Of a stretch of 23,711 nucleotides of DNA, positions 23,166-23,711 are shown in pieces (positions within the stretch are counted from its first letter, which is position 1; every line of letters begins with the position of its first letter). Origin of the DNA: an uncultured Lachnospiraceae bacterium (GTDB lineage: Bacteria; Bacillota; Clostridia; Lachnospirales; Lachnospiraceae); contig CAMWTF010000006.1 in the NCBI GenBank assembly GCA_947177105.1, forward strand, positions 1-23,711, read 5' to 3'. The translations under genes and the position numbers were made by a program. Below the pieces are notes generated by a model. The model searched no databases and had not been told where the DNA came from. It was given only the letters and a program-made list of their open reading frames with translations.

Positions 23166-23711
23166 ATGGCAAAAAAACGCAACATCATCGTGGGGCAGTC
23201 GGGCGGCCCCACAGCAGTGATCAATTCCAGCCTGGCGGGTGTCTATAAGACGGCTAAAGAGAGAGGGTTTCACAAGGTATATGGAATGCTTCACGGCATT
23301 CAGGGCTTTCTGGACGAACAGTATGTGGATCTGGCCACCCAGATTCACTCCGACATGGATATAGAACTGCTGAAGAGGACGCCGTCGGCATTCCTGGGAT
23401 CCTGCCGGTACAAACTGCCGGAAATTCATGAGAATTCCGAGATCTACGAGAAAATATTCCAAATTTTGGATAAGCTGGAGATTGAAGCCTTCATTTACAT
23501 TGGCGGCAATGATTCCATGGACACGATCAAGAAGCTGTCCGACTACGCCATCGTAAAGGGCCACAGTCAGAAGTTTTTGGGTGTGCCCAAGACCATCGAC
23601 AATGACCTGGCGCTGACGGATCACACGCCGGGCTTTGGGAGCGCCGCCAAGTATATTGCCGCTTCCACCAAGGAGATCATCAGGGATGCGCTGGGTTTGA
23701 CCTACAACGAC
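23166..23711 (+). CDS. pfp: Pyrophosphate-type 6-phosphofructokinase (3' end outside window)
   Basis: Phosphorylates fructose 6-phosphate to fructose 1,6-bisphosphate in glycolysis, probably with pyrophosphate as donor. The first 182 residues are visible. The nucleotide/PPi site begins GQSGGPTAVIN (10-20). At the donor-deciding positions the sequence reads GGNDS (113-117) and PKTIDND (141-147): Asp116 in place of the ATP-type Gly, and Lys142 in place of the ATP-type Gly, both hallmarks of PPi-dependent enzymes; Asn115 replaces a usual Asp. The catalytic TIDND is intact. The ATG at 23166 has AAAGGAG upstream. The gene runs off the window edge with no stop. PPi-PFK instead of or beside ATP-PFK is common in anaerobic clostridia. 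Confidence 0.93.
   Translation, partial: MAKKRNIIVGQSGGPTAVINSSLAGVYKTAKERGFHKVYGMLHGIQGFLDEQYVDLATQIHSDMDIELLKRTPSAFLGSCRYKLPEIHENSEIYEKIFQILDKLEIEAFIYIGGNDSMDTIKKLSDYAIVKGHSQKFLGVPKTIDNDLALTDHTPGFGSAAKYIAASTKEIIRDALGLTYND

Noticed and set aside
1..23711. tRNA or rRNA genes, insertion sequences, phage genes or integration sites
   Set aside because: I saw no cloverleaf or rRNA-like sequence, transposase or integrase motifs, or flanking terminal repeats in the window.

Overview
The window looks like a chromosomal segment of a carbohydrate-degrading Firmicute, most likely a Lachnospiraceae-type gut anaerobe. The grounds are a moderately GC-rich sequence with strong GGAGG ribosome binding sites, AraC-controlled CUT1 sugar importers encoded without their own ATPase, two GH43 enzymes, a FliD-like flagellar cap protein and a pyrophosphate-type phosphofructokinase. 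The assignment rests on gene content and style only; no marker gene is present.

Layout. (1) 2-736 is the 3' part of a LolD/MacB-type ABC ATPase that carries a C-terminal AbrB-like domain. (2) 769-2319 encodes a cytoplasmic GH43 enzyme whose stop overlaps the stop of a convergent AraC regulator (2310-3260, minus). (3) 3261-3658 is a divergent control region with a recurring AAATATTG half-site, a good sigma-A-type promoter and a 12-bp inverted repeat in the leader. (4) 3659-17004 is a long same-strand block: a membrane-anchored substrate-binding protein fused to two CBM-like modules, two permeases, an NHL-propeller protein with a C-terminal membrane anchor, a YIP1-family membrane protein, a large membrane-anchored DUF5696-like protein, a second pair of permeases, and a second, lipoprotein-type substrate-binding protein followed by a strong terminator. 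(5) 17270-21061 encodes a second GH43 enzyme and two tandem paralogous U32-like, four-cysteine proteins. (6) 21130-21480 is a small Cro/CI-type regulator with its own promoter and terminator. (7) 21541-22836 (minus) is the FliD-like protein. (8) At the right edge a PPi-type phosphofructokinase begins, preceded by a promoter, a 9-codon leader ORF and a long hairpin.

Working model (inference): the surface-anchored proteins (CBM-fused binding protein, NHL protein, DUF5696 protein, YIP1 protein) capture and perhaps trim a xylan-, arabinan- or related plant-glycan oligosaccharide. The two CUT1 permease pairs, powered by a shared MsmX-type ATPase encoded elsewhere, import it, and the two signal-peptide-less GH43 enzymes finish hydrolysis inside the cell. 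The AraC protein is the probable inducer-responsive switch. The roles of the NHL, YIP1, DUF5696 and U32-like proteins are not known to me from experiment and are the most novel part of the window.
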